From Pseudomonadales bacterium (GTDB lineage: Bacteria > Pseudomonadota > Gammaproteobacteria > Pseudomonadales > Halieaceae), in contig JACKNV010000003.1 in assembly GCA_024234735.1 (NCBI GenBank), positions 186,001 to 250,000 on the forward strand: 64,000 nucleotides of DNA, written 5' to 3'. The notes below the pieces were generated by a model, which did no database searches, was not told the origin of the DNA, and saw only the letters and a program-made list of their open reading frames with translations. The position numbers and the translations under genes were made by a program. This document shows positions 33,938-43,177 of this stretch, in pieces. Each line of letters begins with the position of its first letter. Position 1 is the stretch's first letter.

Positions 33938-36163
33938 ATGATAAAAAAATCCATCCCACTGTTTACCGCACTGGCCGTGTCGATCACGGCAGCTGGAGCG
34001 GCGAGCACCACCACGGCGCAGGAAATGACGCACTCCGCCAATTTCTGGTGGCCAGAGACCCTGAATCTCGCGCCGCTGCGCGCCCACGATGCCCGCTCCA
34101 ATCCCTATGGCGCGGATTTTGACTACGCGGCTGCTTTCAGCAATGTCGACTACGCGGCGCTCAAGAAAGACATCGAGGAGGTGCTGACCAATTCCCAGGA
34201 CTGGTGGCCCGCGGACTGGGGTACCTATGGCGGCCTGATGATCAGGATGGCGTGGCACAGCGCGGGCACCTATCGTGTGCATGACGGTCGCGGCGGTGCC
34301 GACGGTGGCCAGCAGCGCTTCCAGCCCCTGAACAGCTGGCCGGACAACGTGAGCCTGGACAAGGCGCGTCGCCTGCTGTGGCCGGTCAAGCAGAAATACG
34401 GCCCCAGCGTCTCCTGGGCCGACCTGATGATCCTGGCGGGCAACGTCTCGCTGGAGTCCATGGGCTTCGATACCCTGGGCTTTGCCGGCGGCCGCACCGA
34501 CGACTGGGAGGCCGACCGGGTGTACTGGGGGGCCGAAACCGAGTGGCTTGGCAATGACAAGCGCTATAACAAGGATGGCGAGCTGGAAAAACCGCTGGCC
34601 GCTGTGCAGATGGGTCTGATTTACGTCAACCCGGAAGGTCCCAACGGCAACAGCGACCCGATTTCCGCTGCCGCCGACATACGCGAATCCTTCGGGCGCA
34701 TGGCCATGAACGACGAGGAGATCGTCGCCCTTATCGCCGGCGGCCACACCCTGGGCAAGGCGCACGGCGCCGTGAAGGCCGACTGCATCGGCCCGGCTCC
34801 GGCCGACGCACCGACCGAACAGCAGGGCCTCGGCTGGAAGAACAAGTGTGGTACCGGCACGGGCCCCGATGCCATGACCAGTGGCCTGGAGGGCGCCTGG
34901 ACGGCCACTCCTACCGCCTGGTCCATCCTGTACCTGGACAACCTGTTCCGCTTCGACTGGAAGCAGACCAAGAGCCCGGCCGGCGCCACCCAGTGGATAC
35001 CCACGGATGAATCCGCCGCCAACATGGTCCCGGATGCCTTCGACGCCGACAAGCGGCATGCGCCGATCATGTTCACCACTGACCTGGCCCTCAAGGAGGA
35101 CCCCGGGTTCCGGAAGATAGCCGAACGCTTTCTCAAGAACCCGAAAGAGTTCGACGCGGCTTTTGCCAGGGCCTGGTTCAAGCTGACCCATCGCGACATG
35201 GGGCCGCGCAGCCGTTATGTGGGGCCGGAAGTCCCGGAAGAGGTGTTTATCTGGCAGGATCCGGTACCGGCTGTTGATTACAAAGTGATCAATGAGCAGG
35301 ACGCGGCCAAACTGAAGGCGAACATCCTGAAGTCCGGCCTGAGCGTGCCGGTGCTGGTGCGCACTGCCTGGGCATCGGCCTCCTCCTATCGCGGCTCTGA
35401 CATGCGCGGTGGCGCCAACGGCGCGCGGGTCCGTCTCGCGCCCCAGAAAGACTGGGCTGCCAATAATCCCGGAGAGTTGGCCGAAGCGCTGGCGACCCTG
35501 ACCAGCGTGCAGCAGGATTTCAACAAATCCCTGTCCGGCGGCAAGCAGGTGTCCCTGGCTGACGTGATCGTCCTGGGGGGCGCCGCGGCCATCGAGCAGG
35601 CAGCCAAAGAGGCTGGAGTCGCTGTCGAGGTGCCGTTCGTACCCGGGCGTACCGATGCCACCCAGGAGATGACCGACGTGCAGTCCTTTGCGGTGCTGGA
35701 GCCGACCGCGGACGGGTTCCGCAATTACTACAGCGACGCGAGCTATGGATCGCCCACCCAAATGCTGGTGGAAAAGGCCGACCTGCTGACCCTGAGTGTG
35801 CCGGAAATGACGGCCCTGCTGGGCGGCATGCGCACCCTGAATGCCAACTCCGGGCAGTCGGCTTACGGTGTGCTTACCGACAAGCCGGGAACGCTCAGCA
35901 ATGACTTCTTTGTCAACCTGCTGGACATGTCCACCGTGTGGTCGAAGTCCGGGAAGACCGAAGGCGTCTATGACGGCAGGGACCGGGCCAGCAACGACCT
36001 GAAGTGGCAGGCCACGTCGGTGGACCTGATCTTTGGTTCGAACTCCGAGTTGCGGGCTGTGGCCGAGGCCTATGCCGCCAATAACGAGCAGTTCATCAAC
36101 GACTTCGTCGCCGCCTGGAGCAAGGTGATGACGGCCGATCGTTTCGACCTCAAGCAGGGCTGA
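33938..36163 (+). CDS. katG: Catalase-peroxidase with signal peptide
   Basis: A 741-residue KatG. The distal site is R103, W106, H107 and the cross-linked trio W106, Y229, M255, with proximal H270 in IAGGHTLGKAHGA; these agree with the M. tuberculosis residues almost number for number. Both halves of the protein are present. Unlike typical cytosolic KatG it begins with a Sec-like signal MIKKSIPLFTALAVSITAAGAASTTTA, so it is probably periplasmic, like KatP of some pathogens. AAGAGGA lies seven bases before the ATG at 33938. No clear OxyR site was found in the 125-base gap. Confidence 0.95.
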   Translation: MIKKSIPLFTALAVSITAAGAASTTTAQEMTHSANFWWPETLNLAPLRAHDARSNPYGADFDYAAAFSNVDYAALKKDIEEVLTNSQDWWPADWGTYGGLMIRMAWHSAGTYRVHDGRGGADGGQQRFQPLNSWPDNVSLDKARRLLWPVKQKYGPSVSWADLMILAGNVSLESMGFDTLGFAGGRTDDWEADRVYWGAETEWLGNDKRYNKDGELEKPLAAVQMGLIYVNPEGPNGNSDPISAAADIRESFGRMAMNDEEIVALIAGGHTLGKAHGAVKADCIGPAPADAPTEQQGLGWKNKCGTGTGPDAMTSGLEGAWTATPTAWSILYLDNLFRFDWKQTKSPAGATQWIPTDESAANMVPDAFDADKRHAPIMFTTDLALKEDPGFRKIAERFLKNPKEFDAAFARAWFKLTHRDMGPRSRYVGPEVPEEVFIWQDPVPAVDYKVINEQDAAKLKANILKSGLSVPVLVRTAWASASSYRGSDMRGGANGARVRLAPQKDWAANNPGELAEALATLTSVQQDFNKSLSGGKQVSLADVIVLGGAAAIEQAAKEAGVAVEVPFVPGRTDATQEMTDVQSFAVLEPTADGFRNYYSDASYGSPTQMLVEKADLLTLSVPEMTALLGGMRTLNANSGQSAYGVLTDKPGTLSNDFFVNLLDMSTVWSKSGKTEGVYDGRDRASNDLKWQATSVDLIFGSNSELRAVAEAYAANNEQFINDFVAAWSKVMTADRFDLKQG

Positions 36164-36172
36164 AGCAAAGCA

Positions 36173-36204
36173 GCCGGCCTCTCACCGCGAGGTGACTGGC
36201 CGGC
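36173..36204 (+). terminator. First hairpin after katG
   Basis: GCCGGCC and GGCCGGC pair, with an inner TCACC/GGTGA stem around GCGA, ten bases after the katG stop. No T-run. Confidence 0.4.
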
Positions 36205-36220
36205 CCCTGTCGCCACGCGA

Positions 36221-36248
36221 ACGGCGGCGCATCATGCGCCGCCGTTTT
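36221..36248 (+). terminator. katG terminator inside the end of the next gene
   Basis: A perfect 12-bp stem, ACGGCGGCGCAT and ATGCGCCGCCGT around one base, followed by TTTT. It includes the last codons and stop of the converging Yip1-type gene (stop at 36232-36234). Confidence 0.65.
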
Positions 36249-36897
36249 GCCATTCCAGCAACTCAGCGCGCTCTCCCAGCTCCTGCTGCATGTGCCGCTG
36301 GGCGGACTCGCCGCTGAGCCCCATCAACAGGCTGAGGATGCCGAGAATGCCGAATACTATGGTAGCGGTGCGCCTGTTCAGGCCGTGCACCTCTGTACTG
36401 GCGTTGATGACCAGCCAGACGCCCCATGCGGTGCGCACCACGGTACCGAGGTAGGGAATGATGCTCACCACGGCGATGACCGGCAGGATTGCCGTGGCGT
36501 AGGCCATGCAGCGGTAGGCCGTCTGGTAGTTTTCGGGTGAGCCCATCAGCTTCCATATCACGAACATGACGGCGGCGCTGATGAAACTGGCGATCGCCAG
36601 CGCGATGGGCATGATGACGATGCCCCCGAGCCCGGCGGCCCCGGCGCCGGTGAGCCCGATTATCGACAGCGCGGCAAACACGGCGCCGGTAACGGCGCCC
36701 ATTGCCACCACAAAGACCAGCGGCTCGCCAAAGCCTCCGGACCTGGGCATGGTGCGGTAGAAGGCGCCCGGGTCGGTGATGACCTGCCGGGCCTGTGCCA
36801 TTACGGTGCCGAGGTCGAAACCGCCGGGTGTGTTGTCGACTGTGTCCGTCGCGGGTTCACTTTCCGCCGCGGGTGTCGGTTGCTTGTCGTCAGCCAT
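36232..36897 (-). CDS. Yip1 family membrane protein
   Basis: A 221-residue protein with a polar N-terminal arm of about 50 residues (Pro/Glu/Thr-rich), then five hydrophobic segments (PLVFVVAMGAVTGAVFAAL, GGIVIMPIALAIASFISAAVMFVIW, CMAYATAILPVIAVVSIIPYLG, WGVWLVINAS, IVFGILGILSLLMGL). The order and the YRCMAYATAILP stretch fit the Yip1 domain. Function in bacteria is not known. Its stop codon lies inside the katG terminator hairpin. Confidence 0.78.
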   Translation of the reverse strand: MADDKQPTPAAESEPATDTVDNTPGGFDLGTVMAQARQVITDPGAFYRTMPRSGGFGEPLVFVVAMGAVTGAVFAALSIIGLTGAGAAGLGGIVIMPIALAIASFISAAVMFVIWKLMGSPENYQTAYRCMAYATAILPVIAVVSIIPYLGTVVRTAWGVWLVINASTEVHGLNRRTATIVFGILGILSLLMGLSGESAQRHMQQELGERAELLEWQNGGA

Positions 36898-37114
36898 GTC
36901 GCCGGTTCCTCCCCTGTGCTGTGGCGGTGCGCATACGGTAGCGCGATACCGCCCGCCGGGGCACCGCGCGACCCCAGTGATATTAGGTTAGGTGGGGCTG
37001 CTGTCAAATATTGCCGCTGCGGCGCAGCGCGTTGTCGCCTCACCCGGTGAGTACGTATACTTCGGGGAGGCGTTTCTGAATCCGGAATTTCTTCGCAACC
37101 CCGATGGCAGGTGT

Positions 37115-37774
37115 ATGCATAACGACAACTTCGTAGTGATTGGCCTGGGTACTTTTGGCAGTACGGTCGCGACTGAACTGGCCAATTTCGGCAACAAGGT
37201 AATCGGTATCGATATCAACGAGGGTCCCGTCAGCCGCCTGGCCGACAAGCTGACCCAGGCCGTGATGGCCGATGCCAGGGATGAGGAGGCGCTGCGCGAG
37301 GCGGGCGCCGGCAGCTGCGACGTGGCCGTGATCGCCATTGGCGAGGAACTGGAGGCCAATATCATCTGTACCATGAATATCAAAATGCTGGGGGTGCCCT
37401 GCATCTGGGTCAAGGCCGTCAACAAGACGCACCACCGGATTCTCAGCAAGATCGGCGCCGACCGGGTGGTGGAGCCGGAGCAGGAAGTCGGCCGGCATGT
37501 CGCCCAGAAGCTGCACAATCCGCTGATAAGGGACTACCTGAGCCTGGGCAACGGCTTCCACATCATCGATATCCGCGTGCCGGAATCGGTCGGTGGCGAA
37601 CGCCTGGGGCCCCTGCTGGCTGACTCCGAGGGCAAGGTGCGCTGCCTGGGGGTGATGCGGGCTACCGAGTATTTGGCTGGACCGTTCGAGGAGGTGATGC
37701 TGGCTGAGGACGACAAGCTGTTGCTGCTCGGGGAGCGCCAGAACCTGAGGAATTTCAGCGACACGTTCCGGTAG
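37115..37774 (+). CDS. ktrA: Potassium channel gating subunit KtrA (TrkA family)
   Basis: A 219-residue cytosolic ring protein that controls KtrB. The Rossmann RCK domain has GLGTFGS at 10-16 and the acidic D33 at the end of strand 2, binding NAD(H) or ATP/ADP; VEPEQEVGRHVAQKL leads into the C-terminal TrkA-C domain (IRVPESVGGERLGPL). The ATG at 37115 gives the usual KtrA length; an upstream in-frame GTG at 36992 would add 41 residues that match nothing I know. It precedes ktrB by 14 bases. Confidence 0.88.
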   Translation: MHNDNFVVIGLGTFGSTVATELANFGNKVIGIDINEGPVSRLADKLTQAVMADARDEEALREAGAGSCDVAVIAIGEELEANIICTMNIKMLGVPCIWVKAVNKTHHRILSKIGADRVVEPEQEVGRHVAQKLHNPLIRDYLSLGNGFHIIDIRVPESVGGERLGPLLADSEGKVRCLGVMRATEYLAGPFEEVMLAEDDKLLLLGERQNLRNFSDTFR

Positions 37775-37788
37775 CGGGGGCGGTCACC

Positions 37789-39129
37789 ATGCCCAGGCGA
37801 GCAGCGAACACCAACCATCGCATCGATATATCGCCGCCAGCGGTGCTGTCGCTGCTCTATGCCGCGCTCATTCTCGTTGGCACTGTGCTGCTCGGGCTAC
37901 CGGCGGCCTCCCGGGTGCCGCTCAGTTGGGGGGATGCCCTGTTCACGGCCACCTCCGCGGTGACCGTCACTGGCCTGGTGGTGGCCGACACGGGCACGGA
38001 TTTCACTTTTTTCGGACAGCTGGTCATCCTGTTGCTCATCCAGCTCGGCGGGCTGGGCATCATGGCCTTTGCGGTGCTGCTGCTATCCATGCTGGGCCTG
38101 CCGGTTGGCCTGCCGGAGCGCATTTTCCTGCGCGAGGAACTCAACCAGACATCCATCGCCGACCTGGTGCGCCTGGTGTGGCTGATCCTGCGGGTCATGC
38201 TGGTCTGCGAACTGGTCGGCACCGTGCTGCTGGCCTGGGTATTCGTGCCGGAATTCGGTTGGCGGGCTGGTGTGTGGAGCGCCCTGTTCCACGCGGTCTC
38301 GGCATTCAACAACGCGGGTTTTTCCCTTTACGACGACAGCCTGAGCCGCTGGGCGACCCACCCGCTGGTCAACTTGACGGTGCCGCTGCTGATTATAGTG
38401 GGCGGAATAGGCTTCAGCGTCCTGTCCGAGTTGCGCAGCGAGAAGCGTTGGCGGCGCCTGTCCCTGCACAGCAAGCTCATGCTGGCGGGCTCGGCGTCGA
38501 TCCTGTTTTTTTCAGTCGTGCTGTTCGCCCTGCTGGAATGGGATAACCCCGCGACCCTGGGGCAATTCGCCGGCCCCATGGAGCGCCTGGGGGTCACCTG
38601 GTTTCAGGCGGTCACCACCCGCACCGCGGGCTTCAACAGCGTGGATATCAGTGCCATCCATGACAGTACGGCGCTGATGTTCATCTCCCTGATGGTGATC
38701 GGCGGGGGCAGTACCTCGACGGCGGGCGGTATCAAGGTGACGACTTTCATCGTGCTGATTCTGTCTACTATCGCATTCTTTCGGCGCCGGACCACCCTCA
38801 CCGCCTTCGGGCGCAGCCTGGGTCACGAGGAGATGATGAAGGTGCTGGCGCTGTCCATGGTGAGCCTGCTGGTGGTCCTGTGCGGCACGTTCCTGGTCAG
38901 CATCTCCCACGACGGTGATTTCCTGGACATGGTTTTCGAGGTGGCCTCGGCGTTCGGTACGGTAGGTCTCAGCAGGGGCGCCACCGGGGAGCTGGATTCG
39001 ATGGGGCGGCTGGTTATCATGGCCACCATGTTCATCGGCCGGGTCGGTCCGCTCTCCCTGGGTCTGTTCCTGGCGACCCGCACCCACCCCCGGGTGAACT
39101 ATCCCGGGGGCAAGATATTCCTCGGCTGA
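37789..39129 (+). CDS. ktrB: Potassium uptake transporter KtrB
   Basis: A 446-residue membrane protein of the Trk/Ktr/HKT superfamily with four M1-P-M2 repeats. The four filter loops each carry the central Gly: SAVTVTGLVV, SAFNNAGFSL, TTRTAGFNSVD and SAFGTVGLSRG. With KtrA it forms a sodium-stimulated potassium uptake system. The 3' end overlaps the converging symporter gene by 31 bases. Confidence 0.93.
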   Translation: MPRRAANTNHRIDISPPAVLSLLYAALILVGTVLLGLPAASRVPLSWGDALFTATSAVTVTGLVVADTGTDFTFFGQLVILLLIQLGGLGIMAFAVLLLSMLGLPVGLPERIFLREELNQTSIADLVRLVWLILRVMLVCELVGTVLLAWVFVPEFGWRAGVWSALFHAVSAFNNAGFSLYDDSLSRWATHPLVNLTVPLLIIVGGIGFSVLSELRSEKRWRRLSLHSKLMLAGSASILFFSVVLFALLEWDNPATLGQFAGPMERLGVTWFQAVTTRTAGFNSVDISAIHDSTALMFISLMVIGGGSTSTAGGIKVTTFIVLILSTIAFFRRRTTLTAFGRSLGHEEMMKVLALSMVSLLVVLCGTFLVSISHDGDFLDMVFEVASAFGTVGLSRGATGELDSMGRLVIMATMFIGRVGPLSLGLFLATRTHPRVNYPGGKIFLG

Positions 39130-40709
39130 TTGCCTGCGGCCGCCGGTGGGGCCTGTGCCCGCCGCCAGCCAAAAAGCGGGGTATCGGAAATGTCATTGCC
39201 ATCAACGTCCCGGATCGGCCTGGGCGGGCAGGATTTCTGGGTCAGCAGCGACACCACTATCAGCGCGACCAGGCTGCACGCAAATGCCGGCACCGAGGCA
39301 ATGTAGATGGCATCCCAGGTTTCCCCGTCCACCAGGGGGAGGAACACGAACACCAGCGTGACCCAGCTCACCGCACCGGTCAGGATCGATGCCCAGGCAC
39401 CGGTGACATTGGCCTTCTTCCACAATATGCCGCAGACAAAAGTCGCCGCGATGACAGGGAAGGAGACCGCCCCGGCAAACACCAGCAGGTTGTACAGGTT
39501 CCCCATGCCCAGGCCGAAGGCCAGGCCGGTGGCGGTGAAGCACAGCATGGCAATGCGCGTTGCGAGCAGGTGCTGCCTGTCCGTGGTTTCGGGGCGCAAC
39601 GCCTTGAGCACGGTGTAGCCCAGCAGTGCACCCGAGGTCAGCACGGTGTCGCCGGCGGTGCTGATGATGGCCGACGCGGCAGCGACGAAAAACATCACTG
39701 CAATCCAGTCCGGGACATAGTGATGCACGAACCACGGGAAGATGAAGTCCAGTTGGGCCTCCGGGAAGTCGGCGCGCAGGATGAACACGCACATGCCGAC
39801 GATAACCGGCACCATGCCCAGCAACAGGTAAATCAGGCCGCCGAACACGAAGCCGCGGGTTGCCGTGGTTTCGTCCCGGGCCGCCAGGGCGCGTGCGGTC
39901 AGCACGGATCCCCCCAGGTCGCCGACGGCGACAGAAAACCAGGCTGCCAGCATGTAGAAAAGGCCGAGTATGCCCAGGTAACCGGCGAAGCCGGCCGGTT
40001 CACCGGCGCTGTTGGGTTCGCTGGTATAGAACAGGCTGAAGGGAGGGGTGCCGTCGAGGCTGCCGGCTTTCTCGATGAAGGCCGTGGTGCCGCCCACTGC
40101 TCCCAGGGCATAGGGCAATACCGCCAGCAGTACCACCGTCAGGATTATGAAGGCCAGCATATCGGAGCGCGACAGCGCCCACAGCCCCCCGGTCAGGGAA
40201 ATGGTCAGGATGATCCCGGCGCCGAGCAGGGTGGCGTCCACCAGGCCGAGGTCGGTCACGGTATTGATCAACACTCCCAGGGACAATAGCTGGGCGGCAA
40301 TCCACGACACATAAGCCAGCATGTTCACGGTCATCCCGGTCATACCGATCTGCCGGTCGTAGCGGGAGTTGAAAAAATCGATGGCCGTCATGAAACGGGA
40401 GCGGCGGAACACGCGCACCAGGAAGAACCCGGAAAACAGCAGGGTGAGCATGGGTGACCACGGGTCCCAGACGATCGCCTGGAAGCCGCCGATGTAAGCT
40501 TCCTTGGCACCGCCGAGTATCACTGCCCCGCCGAGCCAGGTGGCGACTACCGAGCCGGTGACGAAGGGCGTGGAGAGGCTGTGGCTGGCGAGGATAAAGT
40601 CCTCGCTGGAGTTGGCCTTGCGAGAGTAGAACACGCCCAGGGCGATGATGGCCGCGAAGTAGATCGCCAGTGTGGCCAGAACCAGGTTGGCATTGTCGCC
40701 GATGTCCAT
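39099..40709 (-). CDS. Sodium:solute symporter family transporter
   Basis: A 536-residue SSS transporter with about 13 helices, distinct from the one at 401. Marks are YSRKANSSEDFILASHSLSTPFVTGSVVATWLGGAV near the start, FFNSRYDRQIGMTGM, and FVAAASAIISTAGDTVLTSGALLGY in helix 9 region, where the Ser/Thr residues would coordinate sodium. ATG at 40709 has AGGGGA six bases upstream; GTG 40712 is also possible. Substrate unknown. The C-terminal tail is polar and Pro-rich and its coding end overlaps ktrB. Confidence 0.9.
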   Translation of the reverse strand: MDIGDNANLVLATLAIYFAAIIALGVFYSRKANSSEDFILASHSLSTPFVTGSVVATWLGGAVILGGAKEAYIGGFQAIVWDPWSPMLTLLFSGFFLVRVFRRSRFMTAIDFFNSRYDRQIGMTGMTVNMLAYVSWIAAQLLSLGVLINTVTDLGLVDATLLGAGIILTISLTGGLWALSRSDMLAFIILTVVLLAVLPYALGAVGGTTAFIEKAGSLDGTPPFSLFYTSEPNSAGEPAGFAGYLGILGLFYMLAAWFSVAVGDLGGSVLTARALAARDETTATRGFVFGGLIYLLLGMVPVIVGMCVFILRADFPEAQLDFIFPWFVHHYVPDWIAVMFFVAAASAIISTAGDTVLTSGALLGYTVLKALRPETTDRQHLLATRIAMLCFTATGLAFGLGMGNLYNLLVFAGAVSFPVIAATFVCGILWKKANVTGAWASILTGAVSWVTLVFVFLPLVDGETWDAIYIASVPAFACSLVALIVVSLLTQKSCPPRPIRDVDGNDISDTPLFGWRRAQAPPAAAGNQPRNILPPG

Positions 40710-40987
40710 CACGTATCCCCTTTAGCAAGGCACTTTCATGCGGCCCGGTTGGGCCCTGCCTTGTCCGCCGCGCCAGCGGTGGGCAGGCGCGCACCAAGGC
40801 GGGGCGCGAACGGCCATGGCGGCGGGCCGGCAGGGCCAGGGCGCGGCCGATTGTCGCCAAAATATAAGGCAAGGGTGCTCCGGGCACCACGTTTTGCAAC
40901 AATTCCGCGAAACAAGCCTGGCTGGCAGGAAAGTTGCAGCCATCCCCCCGGCGAGCATCATTTTCCACTCGGTGGGGAGGTTTGACG

Positions 40988-42448
40988 GTGACCAGTCTGG
41001 AACAGCATCTCACAGTGGTAGAGCAAAGTCGCGATGGTCGGCCGGTGGTGGCATTTTTCGACCTGGACCGTACCCTGATCGCGGGCTACTCCATTATCGC
41101 AATCGCCGGCGAGATCGTGCGTCTCGCGGCACGCCGGGGTGAATTGCGCCGCGCCGCCCGGGTGATGCGCGATGTGCTGCGGCACCGGGTGGACAAGTCG
41201 GGCAGCAATTACCACCGCCTGGTCAGGCGGGTCACCAGGGCCCTGCAGGGCGTGCCGGAATCCACCCTGACGGAAATCGGGGAGGCGGCGTTCCGCAACA
41301 GTGTTGCCAGGAGTATCTACAGCGAGGCCATCTCCCTGGTGGAGGCACACCGGGCGGCGGGCCACAAACTGGTCATCGTCACCGCCGCCAGCCGTTACCA
41401 GGCGCAGCCAGTGGCCCGGACCCTGGGCATCGACGAGGTCTGCTGTACGCGCCTGGAGGTGGAGGAGGGCAAGTTCAACGGCAACCTGATCGCCCCCCTG
41501 TGTTACGGCGAGGGCAAGACCCTGGCAGCCCGTCGCATGGCCCGACAATACAAGAGCCACCTGCAACGCTGCTGGTTCTATTCCGACTCCAGCGACGATC
41601 TGCCGCTGTTGCGCGCCGTCGGGCACCCGGTTGCGGTGAATGCCTCCGACAAGCTCGGGGTACACGCCAGAAGCAATGAGTGGCCCCAGTTGCAATTCAA
41701 TACGCGCGGACTGCCAAGCGTGGAGAGCATGGCGCGCACCTTGCTCACTGCCCAGACCTTACTGGCCACCACAGCCGTGGGTATGCTCGGCCGCCGGTTC
41801 GGCGTGGGTGCCAATCGCAATGCCAATCGCATGACGCAGTTGCTGGGCGATGTAGGGGCGGGGGTTGCCGGCCTGGAATTCGATGTCGAGGGGCGTGAAC
41901 ACTTGCACCAGGGGCGTCCGGCGATTTTCGTGTTCAACCACCAGAGCCTGTTGGACTCCGTGGTGCTGGCACACCTGCTGCGCGAGGACGTGGTGGCCTT
42001 CTGTAAGCGGGAAATGGCCGCCAATCCCCTCGTAGGGCCGCTGTTGCGCCAGGTAGGTACGGTTTTCGTCGACCGTGACGATAACAACCAGGCGGCGGTC
42101 CTGCAGCAGGCACGGGACGTGCTGGCGAGTGGTCGATCCCTGGTCATTGCCCCGGAGGGCACGCGCAGCGTGCTTGGCGAGATCCAGCCTTTCAAGCACG
42201 GCGCATTCTACCTGGCGCGCAAGGCCGACGTGCCCCTGGTGCCCATCGTGCTGCACAACGTCAAGGATGCCCTGCCCAAGGGCGGGCTGTTGATCCGCCC
42301 GGCCAGGATACGTATCACGGTATTGCCACCGGTGCAGCCGCAGTCCATTGGCAGCGTGCGGGGGGCGTGTGCCGCGCTGGAAGAGCAGTATATTCAGCTG
42401 TTGGGCAGGTCGCGACACGCCGCCCTGCCGTTGCGGGCCACCGCCTGA
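40988..42448 (+). CDS. HAD phosphatase / lysophosphatidate acyltransferase fusion
   Basis: A 486-residue two-domain protein. Residues about 18-220 are a HAD-IB (SerB-like) phosphatase: D25 and D27 in FFDLDRTL, VIVTAASRYQA, and YSDSSDDLPLL. Residues about 300-470 are a PlsC acyltransferase with H318 and D323 (NHQSLLD) and EGTRS at 390-394. Such HAD-IB/PlsC fusions are known in proteobacteria and may make phosphatidate or remove the head phosphate of lysophosphatidate. GTG at 40988 with GGGGAGG seven bases upstream. Confidence 0.9.
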   Translation: MTSLEQHLTVVEQSRDGRPVVAFFDLDRTLIAGYSIIAIAGEIVRLAARRGELRRAARVMRDVLRHRVDKSGSNYHRLVRRVTRALQGVPESTLTEIGEAAFRNSVARSIYSEAISLVEAHRAAGHKLVIVTAASRYQAQPVARTLGIDEVCCTRLEVEEGKFNGNLIAPLCYGEGKTLAARRMARQYKSHLQRCWFYSDSSDDLPLLRAVGHPVAVNASDKLGVHARSNEWPQLQFNTRGLPSVESMARTLLTAQTLLATTAVGMLGRRFGVGANRNANRMTQLLGDVGAGVAGLEFDVEGREHLHQGRPAIFVFNHQSLLDSVVLAHLLREDVVAFCKREMAANPLVGPLLRQVGTVFVDRDDNNQAAVLQQARDVLASGRSLVIAPEGTRSVLGEIQPFKHGAFYLARKADVPLVPIVLHNVKDALPKGGLLIRPARIRITVLPPVQPQSIGSVRGACAALEEQYIQLLGRSRHAALPLRATA

Positions 42449-42670
42449 GCCCGGCCCTGCCTGGTGCGTCCCGTCCGGGGCGGCCGGGGTTTACAGGGTG
42501 TCGAAGGGGGCCCGGAGCAATTCGTGGGTCGCTGCGGTTGGGCGCGGATATAACCGTTCAAAAAAATTAAACACATTGAACAGTATTTATCCCTTATAGG
42601 CGTCAACTCCACTTATTAGAATGCTTGCAACTGATCAATACATTTATTGTTTATTTGCAAGGAGTCGCCT

Positions 42671-43117
42671 GTGAAATCGTTGTTTCAATACCTGGTCACC
42701 ACTGCTGCGGGACTGGATACCCTGCCGTTGCGTATTGCCACCGGCCCGATCTTCGTGGCCCATGGCGCGCAAAAACTGTTTGGCTGGTTTGGCGGTCACG
42801 GCCTGGAGGGCACCGGTGGCTGGATGGCCTCGATCGGGCTCGAGCCCGGTGTGCTGATGGCGGCGCTCGCCGGTAGTGCCGAGTTTTTCGGCGGGCTGGC
42901 GCTGATCGTGGGACTGCTGGTGCGTCCCGCGGCCCTGGTGCTGGCGGTGACCATGGCGGTAGCGATCGTTACCGTGCACCTGGGCAACGGCCTGTTTATG
43001 AGCAATAACGGCTATGAGTTCGGCCTGGCGCTGCTGGCGGCGAGCCTGGCCCTGGCGATCCGCGGGGCGGGCAGTATCAGTGGTGACCGGTGGCTCAGTG
43101 CCAGGTGGGCCGGCTAG
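42671..43117 (+). CDS. DoxX family membrane protein
   Basis: A 148-residue protein with four helices and the DoxX pattern (RIATGPIFVAHGAQKLFGWFGGHG, then SAEFFGGLALIVGLLVRPAALVLAVTMAVAI). GTG at 42671 is preceded by AAGGAG at six bases. It precedes yqjG, as DoxX-type yqjF precedes yqjG in E. coli, which suggests a link with quinone or glutathione redox chemistry. The 222-base gap upstream is AT-rich near 42555-42660 and probably holds the promoter. Confidence 0.88.
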   Translation: MKSLFQYLVTTAAGLDTLPLRIATGPIFVAHGAQKLFGWFGGHGLEGTGGWMASIGLEPGVLMAALAGSAEFFGGLALIVGLLVRPAALVLAVTMAVAIVTVHLGNGLFMSNNGYEFGLALLAASLALAIRGAGSISGDRWLSARWAG

Positions 43118-43177
43118 CCGGGGCACATAACCGGGTACAGGCTGTCGGCCTGACCGCGGTGTCAGGGAGGTACCGAG

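Noticed and set aside
33860..35761. 633-codon minus-strand frame opposite katG
   Set aside because: katG is unmistakable on the plus strand; the opposite frame is low-complexity Gly/His/Arg.
36992..37114. N-terminal extension of KtrA from GTG 36992
   Set aside because: The extra 41 residues match nothing in the family, and the ATG at 37115 gives the normal Rossmann start and length.
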